Both the position numbers and the translations under genes were made by a program. The notes beneath the pieces are model-generated. The model saw nothing but the letters and a program-made list of their open reading frames with translations, searched no databases and was not told where the DNA came from. 64,000 bases of DNA from Sphingobacterium sp. SGG-5 (lineage in GTDB: Bacteria; Bacteroidota; Bacteroidia; Sphingobacteriales; Sphingobacteriaceae), in NCBI RefSeq assembly GCF_011043525.1, contig NZ_JAAKGO010000001.1, positions 124,001 through 188,000 on the forward strand, in the 5' to 3' direction. This document shows, piece after piece, positions 44,673 to 53,198 of this stretch. Numbering within the stretch: the stretch's first letter is position 1; each line of letters begins with the position of its first letter.

Positions 44673-45965
44673 TTAAAGATTCAAAGCCGATAGCGGGAGC
44701 CGGGTGATCCCCATATCCTCCTTACCAATGGAATACAAAGTGTACAGCCAACCCTCATGTACGATCGAACTGGAATATCCATAGCCCCGATTACGTCCTC
44801 TCACCCCAGTAAACCGGTATTTCAAAGGCGAATCTGTGCGCAATGCGTATACCCGATCAAAGGTATACCCGTCGCTGCTGACCGAAATGGTCATGGGATC
44901 GCGATCGAGGTATAATGCCTGGTCGTACTCCGGCACATTCTGATTGCCAATGAGCAGCACCGTGCCATCATCCAGTGTAATCGCCTGCGCTCTACTGGGA
45001 GAATCAGGGATATCTGTCGGATGTAGAGGCTCCCATCCGCCAACTCCATCATTAAAGCTCACGTACATCCTATTGCTGTGCACGGGGTTGCTGGGAGTAC
45101 CCCAATCCCTTAGCATTAATACCAATTTTCCGTCTTTTGCTCTATATATAAAGCTCTCTATAAGCCTTTGTCCGTCTACAGCCGTACGTTGTACCCCCCA
45201 AGCTGCCCCTGCCCACCAACTGATCTGATCATTTTGCCGATACCAATTATACAGTTGTATACCGCGGGCTGGCGCTATAGTAGGTGCACCGGGCCCTTGC
45301 ATATAACTTGGCAGCGCACCGCTACTTGGCAGATTTTGCACTAAAAAAGGATCCCCTAATTCACCGTCCCCACCAACTGACCGAGCGATAGGATACACAC
45401 CAGCACCATGCACATAAGTAATCGCATACAACACATCGTTCAAAACAGCCCATCTATCGGGCTTTAAATGTATACCGCTTTCAGTACGTGCCCGTACCGG
45501 TCCAGGAGCAGGAAATAATTCCTGAGCATCTGTCCAATTCCCCCACGTATCAGAAGTAGCGTACAATACACGTTGCCCGGGAGCATCCTCCCCCAATGCA
45601 TGGTTTCCCCACATCGCATAGAATTTACCCTTATGATGGATTAGACACGCATAATGGTTATAAGCGCCATCCTCCCGCACTGCCGGCTGCCATACCACAG
45701 CGTGTTCTGCTTGGGACAGCACCGGGAAACCTGCCCCATTGCGGAGGTCTCCGGTAGCCAAGGGTGCCGACCACATCGGTACCACAGGGGTTCCCTTTTT
45801 ATTAAACTTATGGGTCGTGACTGTCCTGGTACCCACTTGGATCTCGACAGACTTGTCGCCACCGGCATCCTGATTAGGAGAATGCTGTACGCTTTGCCCA
45901 TAGGCATACAATTGTACAACCAAAAGCACACCGACCACTTTCAATATCTTACTTATCCCTTTCAT
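44673..45965 (-). CDS. BNR/sialidase-like beta-propeller protein, copy 2
   Basis: A 430-residue paralogue of the 43177-44472 product. It has a cleavable signal peptide (QLYAYGQS region) rather than the lipobox of copy 1, so one is soluble and the other membrane-anchored. The central residues about 110-335 are nearly identical to copy 1, while the first about 105 and last about 95 residues are diverged. It is the last gene before the internal promoter and starts 18 bp after the DD-peptidase stop. Confidence 0.75.
   Translation of the reverse strand: MKGISKILKVVGVLLVVQLYAYGQSVQHSPNQDAGGDKSVEIQVGTRTVTTHKFNKKGTPVVPMWSAPLATGDLRNGAGFPVLSQAEHAVVWQPAVREDGAYNHYACLIHHKGKFYAMWGNHALGEDAPGQRVLYATSDTWGNWTDAQELFPAPGPVRARTESGIHLKPDRWAVLNDVLYAITYVHGAGVYPIARSVGGDGELGDPFLVQNLPSSGALPSYMQGPGAPTIAPARGIQLYNWYRQNDQISWWAGAAWGVQRTAVDGQRLIESFIYRAKDGKLVLMLRDWGTPSNPVHSNRMYVSFNDGVGGWEPLHPTDIPDSPSRAQAITLDDGTVLLIGNQNVPEYDQALYLDRDPMTISVSSDGYTFDRVYALRTDSPLKYRFTGVRGRNRGYGYSSSIVHEGWLYTLYSIGKEDMGITRLPLSALNL
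44962..45634 (-). repeat. Near-identical core shared with 43466-44138
   Basis: The partner block of the propeller-gene duplication, in the same orientation and reading frame. Confidence 0.85.
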
Positions 45966-45983
45966 CTTCCTATGACTATTGCA

Positions 45984-47303
45984 TCAATAATGATTAATAA
46001 TATTCGTAATCACCCGCTCAATCGACCTACGGACACTGGTAGCCGTTCCTTGATGATTGTTGACTATAAACGAAAACAACACCGAATTGCCTTTTTTGGT
46101 ATCCACATAGCCACACAGTGCCACGACTCCCCCTCCGGCAGTAGAAGATAGAAGCGTACCGGTCTTGGCATAAATATGCTTCTCATTACCCAAATAATAG
46201 CCTTTCAGCGTACCTTCATTGCCTTGGGGAAGCACTTTTCTTAGACGGTCTTCCGAAAATTCCTGTTTCATCTTCTGCAATAAACTGATGAAAAACCGAG
46301 GAGATATCGCATTCCCTCTGCTCAAACCACTCCCCTCTACCCAAACCGGTTGGTCGTAAAACTCTGCAAAATTGTCCGCCATCACCTTTTTCATCGTCAA
46401 AAGATCGCTGATCTGATTGTCCAGGACTTTGTCACTGACCATCAGCAAAAACTGTTCTGCCAAGAAATTACTGCTGGTGTGCAGCATCAATTCCAGTACA
46501 GCATCGGTCTTATGCGTATAAAACGGCTGATAGGGCAGTGCTAAAGATTCGGTATTGAGCACAATGGTCTTTCCTTTCAACGTATCCTGCAACAAGTGGT
46601 AAGCCAAATGTTCGTCTTTGTGCATGGTAAATGCACATTGCGTCGTAGCGGTTTTCGCAGGAGTGACTTTAAAGTAATTGTCGTGCTGATTTCTATTGAC
46701 CCGATACTTCTTTTCGGGCTCGACCTGAAGGTCGATAGGTACATAGCGTTCGAAATAAGAAGGTATGGTTCGGAGTTTGTTTCCAGCCCTGCGGAATCTT
46801 ACCACATTCCCATAAATTGGCATGAAGGAACGCTCGCGCGCAGAGCGGTAGCCGTTGCCTTGGCCTAAAGGTTCAAAATTGGCAAGAGCTCTTGGAATGT
46901 TCAGTACAATCGGTTTGTTCGTAGCGGCCAGTTTATCGTAAAATCGTTGCTCTTTAAAAGCAGGATTCAGAAAGGTGCCATCGGAATTGGGTCTGATGTA
47001 AAGCGTATCTGCGGTTTCATGCACATACCAGCCCGGAAGGCTATCAGGCATGTATTTTAGAACGGCGTATGCCGCCAACAACTTGGTCACGCTGGCCGGA
47101 GTCATTTTCAAATACGCATTCTGCTCGGCCAAAAACCGTTGTTGCTGTTCGTGGTATATGCTGACACCTACAATGGCCTTGTCCAGATCAGCGTTCAATA
47201 CTGTTGTCAGCTCTCGCTCAACATGGCCTCGTTGTACTGCACATCCTGTAGCCAACCATGCAGTAACTATTGTAAGGGCAAGAAATAATACATTGTTTTT
47301 CAT
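45984..47303 (-). CDS. D-alanyl-D-alanine carboxypeptidase/endopeptidase, PBP4-like (S13) lipoprotein
   Basis: A 439-residue lipoprotein (lipobox ATGC, Cys21) of peptidase family S13. The three penicillin-binding motifs are SVTK (Ser71), SSN in HTSSNFLAEQ near residue 300 and KTG in YAKTGTLL near 390. The inserted domain between the first two motifs is present, as in DacB/PBP4. These enzymes cleave D-Ala-D-Ala or D-Ala-mDAP bonds. Encoding one next to two D-aminoacylases in an uptake locus suggests catabolism of peptides with D-residues rather than cell-wall maintenance, though that is inference. Confidence 0.88.
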   Translation of the reverse strand: MKNNVLFLALTIVTAWLATGCAVQRGHVERELTTVLNADLDKAIVGVSIYHEQQQRFLAEQNAYLKMTPASVTKLLAAYAVLKYMPDSLPGWYVHETADTLYIRPNSDGTFLNPAFKEQRFYDKLAATNKPIVLNIPRALANFEPLGQGNGYRSARERSFMPIYGNVVRFRRAGNKLRTIPSYFERYVPIDLQVEPEKKYRVNRNQHDNYFKVTPAKTATTQCAFTMHKDEHLAYHLLQDTLKGKTIVLNTESLALPYQPFYTHKTDAVLELMLHTSSNFLAEQFLLMVSDKVLDNQISDLLTMKKVMADNFAEFYDQPVWVEGSGLSRGNAISPRFFISLLQKMKQEFSEDRLRKVLPQGNEGTLKGYYLGNEKHIYAKTGTLLSSTAGGGVVALCGYVDTKKGNSVLFSFIVNNHQGTATSVRRSIERVITNIINHY

Positions 47304-47329
47304 CCGTAAATAACAATTGTCGTTGTGTG

Positions 47330-48955
47330 CTAAAAACTTATATCGGCTTCATTCAACTTCAAGGGTTTGCCCGCCAAAGCACCGGTATATTCTCCCTTAT
47401 CAATGGTCAGTTTACCATTCACAAGCACATAATAAACGCCTGAAGCCAGTTGTTCCCCTTGTTGAAAGTTTGCATTATCTTGAATTTTACGCGGATCGAA
47501 CAACATCAAATCCGCATAATACCCTTCTTTAATCAATCCACGATCCTTGATATGTAGTGTGGAAGCAGTGAGCCCTGAAGATCGGTGGATAGCATGCGCC
47601 ATTGAAAACAACCGTTCATCCAACGCATACTTGCGGAGGACACGTGCGAATGTGCCAAATGCACGTGGGTGTCCTTGGTCGCCATCTGATCCGGTCATCA
47701 CCCACGGCTGTACCATGAAATTAATCATATCTTCTTCAGACATACTGAATGAATGCACGAGTATCGTCATTCTCGATTTCTCGCTCAGCGCTATACGCAG
47801 TACAGCTTCTTCCACGGGCACGTCCCATGCCTGAGCTACCTCTGTCAAGGTCTTCCCATCGAGAAACTTATGCGTAGTCGTCGATAAATGCAACCTGTCT
47901 GCTGTACCGGTTTGTTGCTCAATAAGCTGCCTGATACCGTGAAGTACACTGTCTTTGAGCTGAGGATCTTCCAGCCGTTTCCTCATGACCGCGTACCCTC
48001 CTTCTCGTACCCAGACCGGGAGCAGCCACGACCGAAGGTTGGCCCTGGCAGCAAGATATGGGTATTGATTGGCAGAGACCTTTATTCCCTTCTGCTGTGC
48101 TTCTTCAATCATCCGGATAATTTCGTTGCTTTTCCCCCATACGGATGTTCCTGTGGCCTTAATATGCGAAATGTTGACAGGGATATTCGCTTTTTCCCCA
48201 ATTTCCAGCACCTCTTGTACAGAATTAACAATACCTACATCTTTATTTTGATCTCCCTCATCACGTTGATGTGTGTCATAGATACCTCCGTATGCCGCCG
48301 CGATTTTTGCTAATTCGATGACCTCTTCGGTATTGGCAAATGTCCCTGGTGTATAGAATAGTCCGGTAGACAGGCCAAAACCTCCCTCTTTCATGCCGTC
48401 TTCAACTAAGGTTTTCATCTTCTCCAATTGGTCGGGTGAAACCCCTATATTCCGGAAACCGATGACTTTAGTGCGAACGGTGCCGTGCGGAACGAACAAT
48501 CCAACATTCACACCTACGCCCAGTTTTCCCCATTCCGACAGCGTTTTGCCTATCGGCCAAGGGCCGGCACCGTCATTCCCCATGAAAACGGTGGTAACCC
48601 CCTGACTCAGGCACCGCATCAGTGCGCGCTCACGGGGGTCTTCATCCGACAAGTACCGATTATAATGGGAGTGGGGATCAATTAGCCCGGGAGCGAGGTA
48701 CAGTCCTTGTCCATCAATCACTTTATCAGCACGGTAAGAAGGGTTTGATTGACCGACAAACACAATTCGGTCTCCCCGCACACCCACATCGACAAACATG
48801 GAGTCCTGCCCCGTACCGTCAAATACGCATGCGTTTTGAATCAAAACATCAAACCGCTTGTCATTTTTCTGTTGACCTACAGCCTTGGAAAATAGGAGCA
48901 AGCAAAACGCACCCGTAAAAAGTAATATCGTCAATCTATATGTATTGAATATCAT
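47330..48955 (-). CDS. Secreted N-acyl-D-amino-acid deacylase family (D-aminoacylase-like), copy 2
   Basis: A 541-residue amidohydrolase with a signal peptide (ending near SKAVGQ). Metal-binding features are the HSH of IDPHSHYNRY near residue 95, THQRDEG near 230, ISHIK near 262 and the Asp of MTGSDGDQGHP near 418. The position normally held by the zinc-binding cysteine (GNCG in characterised D-aminoacylases) is GNDG here. Family members hydrolyse N-acyl-D-amino acids and related amides. It is a tandem paralogue of the gene upstream. Confidence 0.85.
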   Translation of the reverse strand: MIFNTYRLTILLFTGAFCLLLFSKAVGQQKNDKRFDVLIQNACVFDGTGQDSMFVDVGVRGDRIVFVGQSNPSYRADKVIDGQGLYLAPGLIDPHSHYNRYLSDEDPRERALMRCLSQGVTTVFMGNDGAGPWPIGKTLSEWGKLGVGVNVGLFVPHGTVRTKVIGFRNIGVSPDQLEKMKTLVEDGMKEGGFGLSTGLFYTPGTFANTEEVIELAKIAAAYGGIYDTHQRDEGDQNKDVGIVNSVQEVLEIGEKANIPVNISHIKATGTSVWGKSNEIIRMIEEAQQKGIKVSANQYPYLAARANLRSWLLPVWVREGGYAVMRKRLEDPQLKDSVLHGIRQLIEQQTGTADRLHLSTTTHKFLDGKTLTEVAQAWDVPVEEAVLRIALSEKSRMTILVHSFSMSEEDMINFMVQPWVMTGSDGDQGHPRAFGTFARVLRKYALDERLFSMAHAIHRSSGLTASTLHIKDRGLIKEGYYADLMLFDPRKIQDNANFQQGEQLASGVYYVLVNGKLTIDKGEYTGALAGKPLKLNEADISF

Positions 48956-48999
48956 TGTATATCCTTTCTTTTTAATTCATGACAAAGCTAGTCTCCAAG

Positions 49000-50580
49000 C
49001 TATTCAGATGGCGCATTCAACCGCAAAGCCTTTCCTGCCAGTACACCGGAGTACTCCCCTTTGTCAATGGTCACCTGCCCGTTTACGATGACATAGACCA
49101 TACCGGATGACAACTGTGCCGGCTTTTCAAAAGTCGCATTCTCTTGGAGGGTGTTTGGATCGAACAGCGCTATATCCGCATAATACCCTTCCCTGATCAA
49201 TCCCCGATCTTTGATGTGAAATGTCTCAGCGGTGAGACCGGATGCCTTACGGATAGCCTCGGACAGCGTAATGATACCCTTATCCATGGCGTAATGGCGC
49301 AGTACGCGCGTAAATGAGCCATGTGATCGAGGATGGGCGTTGCCTCCTCCGTCGGAGCCCACCATGACCCAGGGCTGGCGCATGAAATTGAGCAAATCAT
49401 CCTCCGACATGCCGAACGATAGGGCGGCAGGTGTCTTGTTCTCCAGGATTCTTACGATGGCTTCTTCAGGTGATACGCCCCATGCCTGAGCAACCTGAGC
49501 CACGGTTTTCCCACCGAGAAAGCGATCCGAGGTAAAGAGCACCAGCTTGTCGGCAGTGCCCACCCGTGCATGGATGTTATCGGCAATACCGCGAAGAATG
49601 GTGTCACGCAAGGACTCATCCTTAAACCGTTTTCTCATGCCCGCTGTCCCCCCGTCGCGCACCCAACTGGGTACAGTTGAGGCACTCAAGCTCGTTATGG
49701 AAGCCAAATAGGGATATTGGTTTGCCGTTGCTTTTATACCACGCTTTCGGGCCTCTTCAATCAGTCGGATGATCTCATCACTCTTGCCCCAAGAATCCAC
49801 CCCCTCCACTTTGATGTGGGAAATATGGACGGGAATATTAGCCTTTTCACCAATTTCAAGCACCTCTTTCACCGAATTAATAATACCCACACTCTGTGAT
49901 CCTTCATCACGCTGGTGTGTATCGTAGATCCCTCCATAGGCGGCAGCGACCTTAGCAAGTTCGATGACCTCCTCCGTGCTGGCAAAAAAACCTGGCGTGT
50001 AGAACAGACCTGTGGACATCCCAAAGGCTCCTTCCTTCATCCCGGCATCCACCAAACGCTTCATCCGCTCGATTTGCTCCGCTGAAGCACCGATATTGCG
50101 GTAGCCGAGCACGGCGGCTCGCACGGTGCCATGCGGCACTAACAACGCTGCATTGACCCCGATTCCGTCTCTATCCCATTCATCGAGTTTCTCGCCCACG
50201 GGCATAGGCCCCGCACCATCATTACCCATAAACACCGTGGTGACTCCCTGTTTCAGACAACGTAGCAAGGCCCGAGTTTCGGCTGCTTCATCCGAAAGCC
50301 TTCTATCATGATGGGTATGGGGTTCGATAAATCCCGGAGAAAGATATAATCCTTCTCCATCAATGACACGTTTGGCCTTCATATCGTCCCCGGCCTTGCC
50401 GACAAAACTAATCCGCTCTTTGGTGATGCCCACATCCTGCTGTACAGAATCTTTACCTGTGCCATCAAATACCCAAGCATTTTTGATCAAAATATCTAAC
50501 CGCGCATCCTGTGACATGAGGGCCGAAGCTTGTAGTATCACAAAAGACACTGTAAGTAGCAACTGTTTTATTTTTATCAT
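49000..50580 (-). CDS. Secreted N-acyl-D-amino-acid deacylase family (D-aminoacylase-like), copy 1
   Basis: A 526-residue amidohydrolase with a signal peptide (ending near ALMSQ). The HTH of IEPHTHHDRR, THQRDEGSQ, ISHIKVEG and VGSDGGGNAHPR hold the usual metal ligands; as in its tandem paralogue, the zinc cysteine position reads GNDG. Most of the length aligns with the next gene by eye, apart from the signal peptide and C-terminal end. Together the pair may process acylated D-amino acids freed by the DD-peptidase encoded downstream. Confidence 0.86.
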   Translation of the reverse strand: MIKIKQLLLTVSFVILQASALMSQDARLDILIKNAWVFDGTGKDSVQQDVGITKERISFVGKAGDDMKAKRVIDGEGLYLSPGFIEPHTHHDRRLSDEAAETRALLRCLKQGVTTVFMGNDGAGPMPVGEKLDEWDRDGIGVNAALLVPHGTVRAAVLGYRNIGASAEQIERMKRLVDAGMKEGAFGMSTGLFYTPGFFASTEEVIELAKVAAAYGGIYDTHQRDEGSQSVGIINSVKEVLEIGEKANIPVHISHIKVEGVDSWGKSDEIIRLIEEARKRGIKATANQYPYLASITSLSASTVPSWVRDGGTAGMRKRFKDESLRDTILRGIADNIHARVGTADKLVLFTSDRFLGGKTVAQVAQAWGVSPEEAIVRILENKTPAALSFGMSEDDLLNFMRQPWVMVGSDGGGNAHPRSHGSFTRVLRHYAMDKGIITLSEAIRKASGLTAETFHIKDRGLIREGYYADIALFDPNTLQENATFEKPAQLSSGMVYVIVNGQVTIDKGEYSGVLAGKALRLNAPSE

Positions 50581-50607
50581 GCGTCAATTATGCTATAGAA
50601 AAACAAA

Positions 50608-51222
50608 TTATTCAAAATCCACCACTTTGATGCTTATTGCAATTGTCGCCTGTGCATCACGGTTGATCGTATTCACTTTCCCGATGAAATAGGTATTCCT
50701 TTCATAGGATTTGAAAAGAAAGACATCGCCTTCATTAACCTGGGTCAATCGATCTCCGGGGCCATGTTTCATCGGATCATAGCCTTTTATTTTATTGATG
50801 GACCGATAGGCGCGCTCAAAGGCATTCTTCACATCATCGGCGCTTTTTATTCCGTCGAACGTTTTACTCCCATTCGCACCCAGACTGATGAGGATACCGT
50901 TATTGCGCTGACTCCAGGCTCCTATACGCTCCAGCAAAAACTTGGAAAATACCGCCAATCCGCTGTTGCTAGCCGGAACAAGCAAATTTGCTCCGGAGGT
51001 TTTGCCATGATAAAACAGCAAATCAATATTGTCTGCACTATAGCTGGCCTCAAGTCGGCCATATGCCAATCCAGCACGGGAATCAAGGTAGCCACCCAAA
51101 TTTTTGTTGTTTAAGCTTCCCATTTCGACATCATAACTTTTCACTTCTCCTTTTTGCTGTGCAACTACCACATCGGCACCGAAAAACACCATGACCACAG
51201 CTAATAAAATCAACTTTCTCAT
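50608..51222 (-). CDS. Secreted protein with one copy of a novel HGPG domain
   Basis: A 204-residue exported protein; start at ATG 51222 (an in-frame GTG two codons earlier is less likely) with a signal peptide ending near VVVAQ. The mature part is one unit of a domain also found three times in the next protein and twice in the one after: NIDLLFYHG, LISLGANGSKTFD, DVKNAFERA, KHGPGDRL, EGDVFLFKS, YFIGKVNTI. I do not know this domain. No lipobox is present, so unlike its relatives it may be soluble. Confidence 0.75.
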   Translation of the reverse strand: MRKLILLAVVMVFFGADVVVAQQKGEVKSYDVEMGSLNNKNLGGYLDSRAGLAYGRLEASYSADNIDLLFYHGKTSGANLLVPASNSGLAVFSKFLLERIGAWSQRNNGILISLGANGSKTFDGIKSADDVKNAFERAYRSINKIKGYDPMKHGPGDRLTQVNEGDVFLFKSYERNTYFIGKVNTINRDAQATIAISIKVVDFE

Positions 51223-51308
51223 AAACACACTCCTTTATTTTTAAATTTAATTTAGTATATGAATAAAAACCTACACCATTCACGCCTTGCTATATGTGCT
51301 ATCCAAAA

Positions 51309-53114
51309 TTAGGGAAGCCCCACCTTTACGAGCATGGTCAGCTCCCCAACATTATTACCTTGCTTGGTCACATTGACCATTTTCATGACGGCATAGAAAT
51401 CACGGCTTATAGAGCGGAAAAAGATGACCTGATCTGTATCGACAAGCGTCAAGTGCGGTACTGAAGCCTTCTCCTTGGCCACTTTTTCAAATGTTTCCTT
51501 AAGATCGTCATAACGGCTATCCGTTTGGTCAAAGAGGGCATTGGCTGCCGGGCCCGCTTCCAGCCTGATAAACGCTCCGTCATTCTTCACGGACCAATTA
51601 TCGATTCGGCCGCGTAAAGCTGTAACCCAATCAAAACCTGTCCTGTTAGCGATGACATTAAAGTTGGTCCGGGTTGATAATCCTTCCAGTATCGCCATGT
51701 CTATATCACCCGGATGTTGCTCGGCATCTGCTTCCAGATGCAGCGTTGCGTTAGCAAGGTCTATTAATGCCGGATTATTAGAAGCCCCATAAAAATCCAC
51801 ATGCAACTCCGTAACCTCTCCGACAGGTTCTGGCAGGGGGGCTGGTGCCACGTACTGCTGGGCGGAATTGTCTACCTTGACGGACAGTCGTACATGTCCA
51901 TCGTCCCCTGGTGCATGGCTGATGACCTGAGCAATAGCATATATATTCTTTGTCTCCGATTTGAACAGGATCACGTCACCAAGTTCGACCTCATTGATGT
52001 ATTTCCCTGGGCCCCGACCGTCGGGTTCATAGTTCGGATCGGCTTCGAGCTCGGCCAAAGTCTGGTGATAGGCGTTGCGGATACCGGTATTATTGTAGAT
52101 CTCTGAAAACAAGGCATGTGAAGACTCCGAAGACTCCAGCTTGATAAAATGGCTTGAGTTTCTGACCTGCCATCGATCGATGATCTCTTGACCCGCCCCC
52201 GGCCATTCAGCCAGTCTTTCATCGTTGTCCGGGCTGACAAAATTGTACGACCCTAAACCTGTAGCATTAAACAGCACCATATCAATTTTCTCCTGGTGGT
52301 AGATAGCTCCTTGATAAAATAAGACATTGGATTGTAAATACGTTTCTCCTGTCGAAAAATCAAGGTACCGCAGTCCGCCAATAGCACCAGGCTGCTCCAC
52401 TTGTGTCTCGTAGATATCCATCACTTCAGATGGATCAAGCGGTGGGACATCGCTATAACTTCGCTTGTCTACCTTGACAGATAACCGGAGAGAACCTGCC
52501 GCACCCGCATTAACGTTTTGCACCAATGCCGCCGCATACACACCTTTATCCGTCTCCATGAGAATCAGGTCTCCCTCGGAGATCTGCTGTACGAAAAGGC
52601 CGGGGCCGTGTTGGGCAATATCGTAGTCTTCTTGATCGACCACTTCTTCTCGTGCCTGGGCATATGCAGCCTTCACATCCTCCGCACTAGCGATGGAAGC
52701 AAAAAGTTGAAGATGGCTGTCAGACGCATCAAGCTTTATAAAGTTAGTCGTATTCTTTACGTGCCAATTGGCGTTGACAGTTTGCCCGTCTTCCCATTGC
52801 GCCAGATATTCCATGTCTACTGGTGCGACGATATTCATACCGGATACCGGATCCCATAAGGTGAGGAAATCAATTTTTTCAGGAACTTCGGAAGCTTGCT
52901 CTAATGTGTACAGCTGTCCATTGCCCACGTCCAGGATACGCTCGCCGGATGCCTGCCCGGGTCCTTTCAATAGTACATTGAAGTACCCCATATCACCGTC
53001 AGGGTCAAATCCCGCCAGATCATCCTGAATCTTCATCTTGCTACACCCGGTCATGATCAGCAGACAAAAAGCTGCCAGGCACGCTAAGTTTAGATTATTA
53101 TTGAAGCTTTTCAT
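51309..53114 (-). CDS. Surface lipoprotein with three copies of a novel HGPG domain
   Basis: A 601-residue lipoprotein (lipobox MTGC, Cys24). Residues about 58-217, 246-415 and 445-600 are three versions of one domain of about 165 residues. The shared pattern is ID-hydrophobic, a NF/NI-x-AP/SP turn, W-x-V-KN/RN followed by FIKL/FIRL, LF, a helical A-rich part, HGPG or RGPG, GD-hydrophobic-F and YA-hydrophobic-V. The third copy lacks HGPG. It lies in SusE position after a SusD, so it probably helps bind substrate at the cell surface. No known family was recognised. Confidence 0.78.
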   Translation of the reverse strand: MKSFNNNLNLACLAAFCLLIMTGCSKMKIQDDLAGFDPDGDMGYFNVLLKGPGQASGERILDVGNGQLYTLEQASEVPEKIDFLTLWDPVSGMNIVAPVDMEYLAQWEDGQTVNANWHVKNTTNFIKLDASDSHLQLFASIASAEDVKAAYAQAREEVVDQEDYDIAQHGPGLFVQQISEGDLILMETDKGVYAAALVQNVNAGAAGSLRLSVKVDKRSYSDVPPLDPSEVMDIYETQVEQPGAIGGLRYLDFSTGETYLQSNVLFYQGAIYHQEKIDMVLFNATGLGSYNFVSPDNDERLAEWPGAGQEIIDRWQVRNSSHFIKLESSESSHALFSEIYNNTGIRNAYHQTLAELEADPNYEPDGRGPGKYINEVELGDVILFKSETKNIYAIAQVISHAPGDDGHVRLSVKVDNSAQQYVAPAPLPEPVGEVTELHVDFYGASNNPALIDLANATLHLEADAEQHPGDIDMAILEGLSTRTNFNVIANRTGFDWVTALRGRIDNWSVKNDGAFIRLEAGPAANALFDQTDSRYDDLKETFEKVAKEKASVPHLTLVDTDQVIFFRSISRDFYAVMKMVNVTKQGNNVGELTMLVKVGLP

Positions 53115-53198
53115 TGTTGTGTATGTGTTTTAACATTTCCTTTATTCATCTTCTTTTACACCCTCATTGATAAATGCGGGTGTAAAGGACACTCCGAC

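Noticed and set aside
43448..45228. Identical 94-codon plus-strand frames opposite both propeller genes
   Set aside because: They are identical only because the underlying propeller gene cores are nearly identical; they have no independent support.
45984..47303. PBP4-like gene considered as an ordinary cell-wall enzyme
   Set aside because: It cannot be excluded, but its position within the tightly spaced AraC locus and its lipobox favour a catabolic role; kept as inference only.
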